The notes under the pieces were generated by a model, which worked only from the letters and a program-made list of their open reading frames with translations, was not told where the DNA came from and made no database searches. 6,737 bases of DNA, from positions 1-6,737 of the forward strand of contig JALULO010000235.1 of assembly GCA_027056215.1 (NCBI GenBank). Direction: 5' to 3'. The translations under genes were made by a program, and so were the position numbers. The stretch comes from Campylobacterales bacterium (GTDB lineage: Bacteria > Campylobacterota > Campylobacteria > Campylobacterales > QNZT01). Shown piece by piece: positions 5,788 to 6,737 of the stretch; positions within the stretch are counted from its first letter, which is position 1, and each line of letters opens with the position of its first letter.

Positions 5788-6737
5788 ATTTTCCTCTTAT
5801 ATAATTTATTATACTTTTTCCTATACCAACAATCGAACCTAAACCATAAAAAAAATGTAGCGTCATAAAAGTCAAGACTAAATAGAAAAAAGAGTTATCC
5901 TTGTGCTTCATTTTAAAACTGATAAAGAAAATTATCATACTGTAACTAATTAAAGATAGTAGCGAAAAAATATAAAATTTTGAATAAACTAAGCTAACAA
6001 AAAAAGGTAATATTAAAGATATAACAAAAGCAAGTGGTATAAGATGATGAATATGAAGAGCTTGGAAACTTTTTGTATAATAAGGATGTAACATAATCCA
6101 TTTACCTGTATTGTAACTTTTTTTTGCCAAATCTCGCAACCTCTCTTTAGCATAATAGGTAAAAGAGGCATCTGGTACCAAGTAAACCCTACCGCCATTG
6201 TTGATAAACCTTTTATTTATCTCTAAATCTTCTGTTCGCTCTAGCCTTTCATCAAAATAACCATATTGTAAAAGTGCATCCCTTTTAAAGCAACCAAAAG
6301 GGACAGTATTTGACTTTTTTGGCTTATCTATTTTGCCTCTATAATCTCCACCACCTACACCTAATTTATGTGAAAAAACTGCTTTTATAGACTCTGTTTT
6401 AGGGTTTTTATTTTTAACATCAGTGAGACAAATCCCCCCTACATTGTCAGCATCAAGTTTTTTACTCCAGTAAAGTAACTTTGTAAAATAGTCTTTTGGA
6501 TATACAGAGTGTGCATCTATACGGATTATATACTCACCTCTTGCATTTTGTATGCCAATATTCATAGCTACTGGAATAATCTTTTTTTCATTTTTTAATA
6601 ACTTTATAAATGAATATTTCTCTGCATACTTTTTAACAATTTCTACAGTTTTATCACTACTATCTCCATCTACTATCAATACTTCTATGGTTGCTTTATC
6701 GATATCAGAGAAGAGGATAGAATCTATACATGATGAT
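5762..6737 (-). CDS. Family-2 glycosyltransferase, ExoA-like, with C-terminal membrane region (5' end cut by window edge)
   Basis: Expected to add a sugar from a nucleotide donor to a lipid-linked glycan at the cytoplasmic face. The frame is open to the right edge (codon 1 at 6736-6734, 324 residues visible). The first codons read SSCIDSILFSDIDKATIEV and run straight into VLIVDGDSSD, the usual GT-A start, so the true start lies upstream and a TTG at 6679 is internal. Numbered from the edge: VDGDSSD (22-28), RIDAHSVYP (72-80; DAH where many GT2 enzymes have DxD, typical of the ExoA branch), GVGGGDYR (127-134), VPFGCFKRDALL (145-156), RTEDLEINKR (167-176, the catalytic-base ED region), then a basic amphipathic stretch and three hydrophobic segments (about 231-250, 255-274, 283-302). 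It resembles ExoA of succinoglycan synthesis in motif style; C. jejuni Pgl transferases such as PglI are also GT2, but I cannot assign an equivalent. Its bases are clearly AT-richer than pglB. It ends in TGA inside pglB. Sugar and linkage are unknown. Confidence 0.88.
   Translation of the reverse strand, partial: SSCIDSILFSDIDKATIEVLIVDGDSSDKTVEIVKKYAEKYSFIKLLKNEKKIIPVAMNIGIQNARGEYIIRIDAHSVYPKDYFTKLLYWSKKLDADNVGGICLTDVKNKNPKTESIKAVFSHKLGVGGGDYRGKIDKPKKSNTVPFGCFKRDALLQYGYFDERLERTEDLEINKRFINNGGRVYLVPDASFTYYAKERLRDLAKKSYNTGKWIMLHPYYTKSFQALHIHHLIPLAFVISLILPFFVSLVYSKFYIFSLLSLISYSMIIFFISFKMKHKDNSFFYLVLTFMTLHFFYGLGSIVGIGKSIINYIRGKYEFFKPSK
5792..5798 (-). promoter_or_regulatory. Ribosome binding site of pglB inside the upstream gene
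   Basis: AAGAGGA on the minus strand (5798-5792) lies four bases before the ATG at 5787, within the last codons of the glycosyltransferase. It is the strongest Shine-Dalgarno in the window and supports pglB being translated on the same message with its own initiation. Confidence 0.7.

Noticed and set aside
5762..6679. TTG at 6679 as the true start of the glycosyltransferase
   Set aside because: The same frame is open to the window edge, and its 19 extra residues match the usual start of a GT-A fold. The TTG encodes the Leu before IVDGD, and starting there would remove the first beta strand.

Overview
The window looks like a low-GC genome of the Campylobacterota (the former Epsilonproteobacteria). 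The main reason is that two products resemble the Campylobacter jejuni N-glycosylation enzymes PglB and PglF along their whole length. A free-living relative such as Sulfurimonas, Sulfurovum or Sulfurospirillum is plausible, but the genus cannot be fixed from this sequence. All supported genes lie on the minus strand, so transcription runs from base 6737 towards base 1.

In transcription order the layout is as follows. (1) A family-2 glycosyltransferase of ExoA type; its start lies beyond the window and its reading frame is open to the right edge. (2) pglB, the oligosaccharyltransferase. (3) A WbpL/WecA-type polytopic sugar-1-phosphate transferase that should start glycan assembly on undecaprenyl phosphate. 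(4) pglF, the membrane-bound UDP-GlcNAc 4,6-dehydratase. (5) After a 57-base gap, an unrecognised exported, very lysine-rich protein with a TTG start, cut off by the left edge. Genes 1 to 4 overlap head to tail by 26, 4 and 8 bases and are almost certainly one translationally coupled transcription unit.

Together genes 1 to 4 give part of an N-glycosylation or surface-glycan pathway. PglF makes the 4-keto-6-deoxy sugar nucleotide. The WbpL-like enzyme puts a sugar-1-phosphate on the lipid carrier. The family-2 enzyme extends or branches the glycan. PglB transfers the finished glycan to asparagine in the periplasm. The aminotransferase and acetyltransferase (PglE, PglD), the flippase (PglK), other transferases and the small PglC-type initiator are not in the window.

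The two observations most worth following are these. First, an 8-base tandem repeat lies inside the exported-protein gene, and both alternative frames stop within about ten codons of it, which is the layout of a phase-variable gene. Second, pglB and pglF flank a WbpL-type initiator rather than PglC. I see no RNA gene, mobile element, CRISPR array or convincing terminator.
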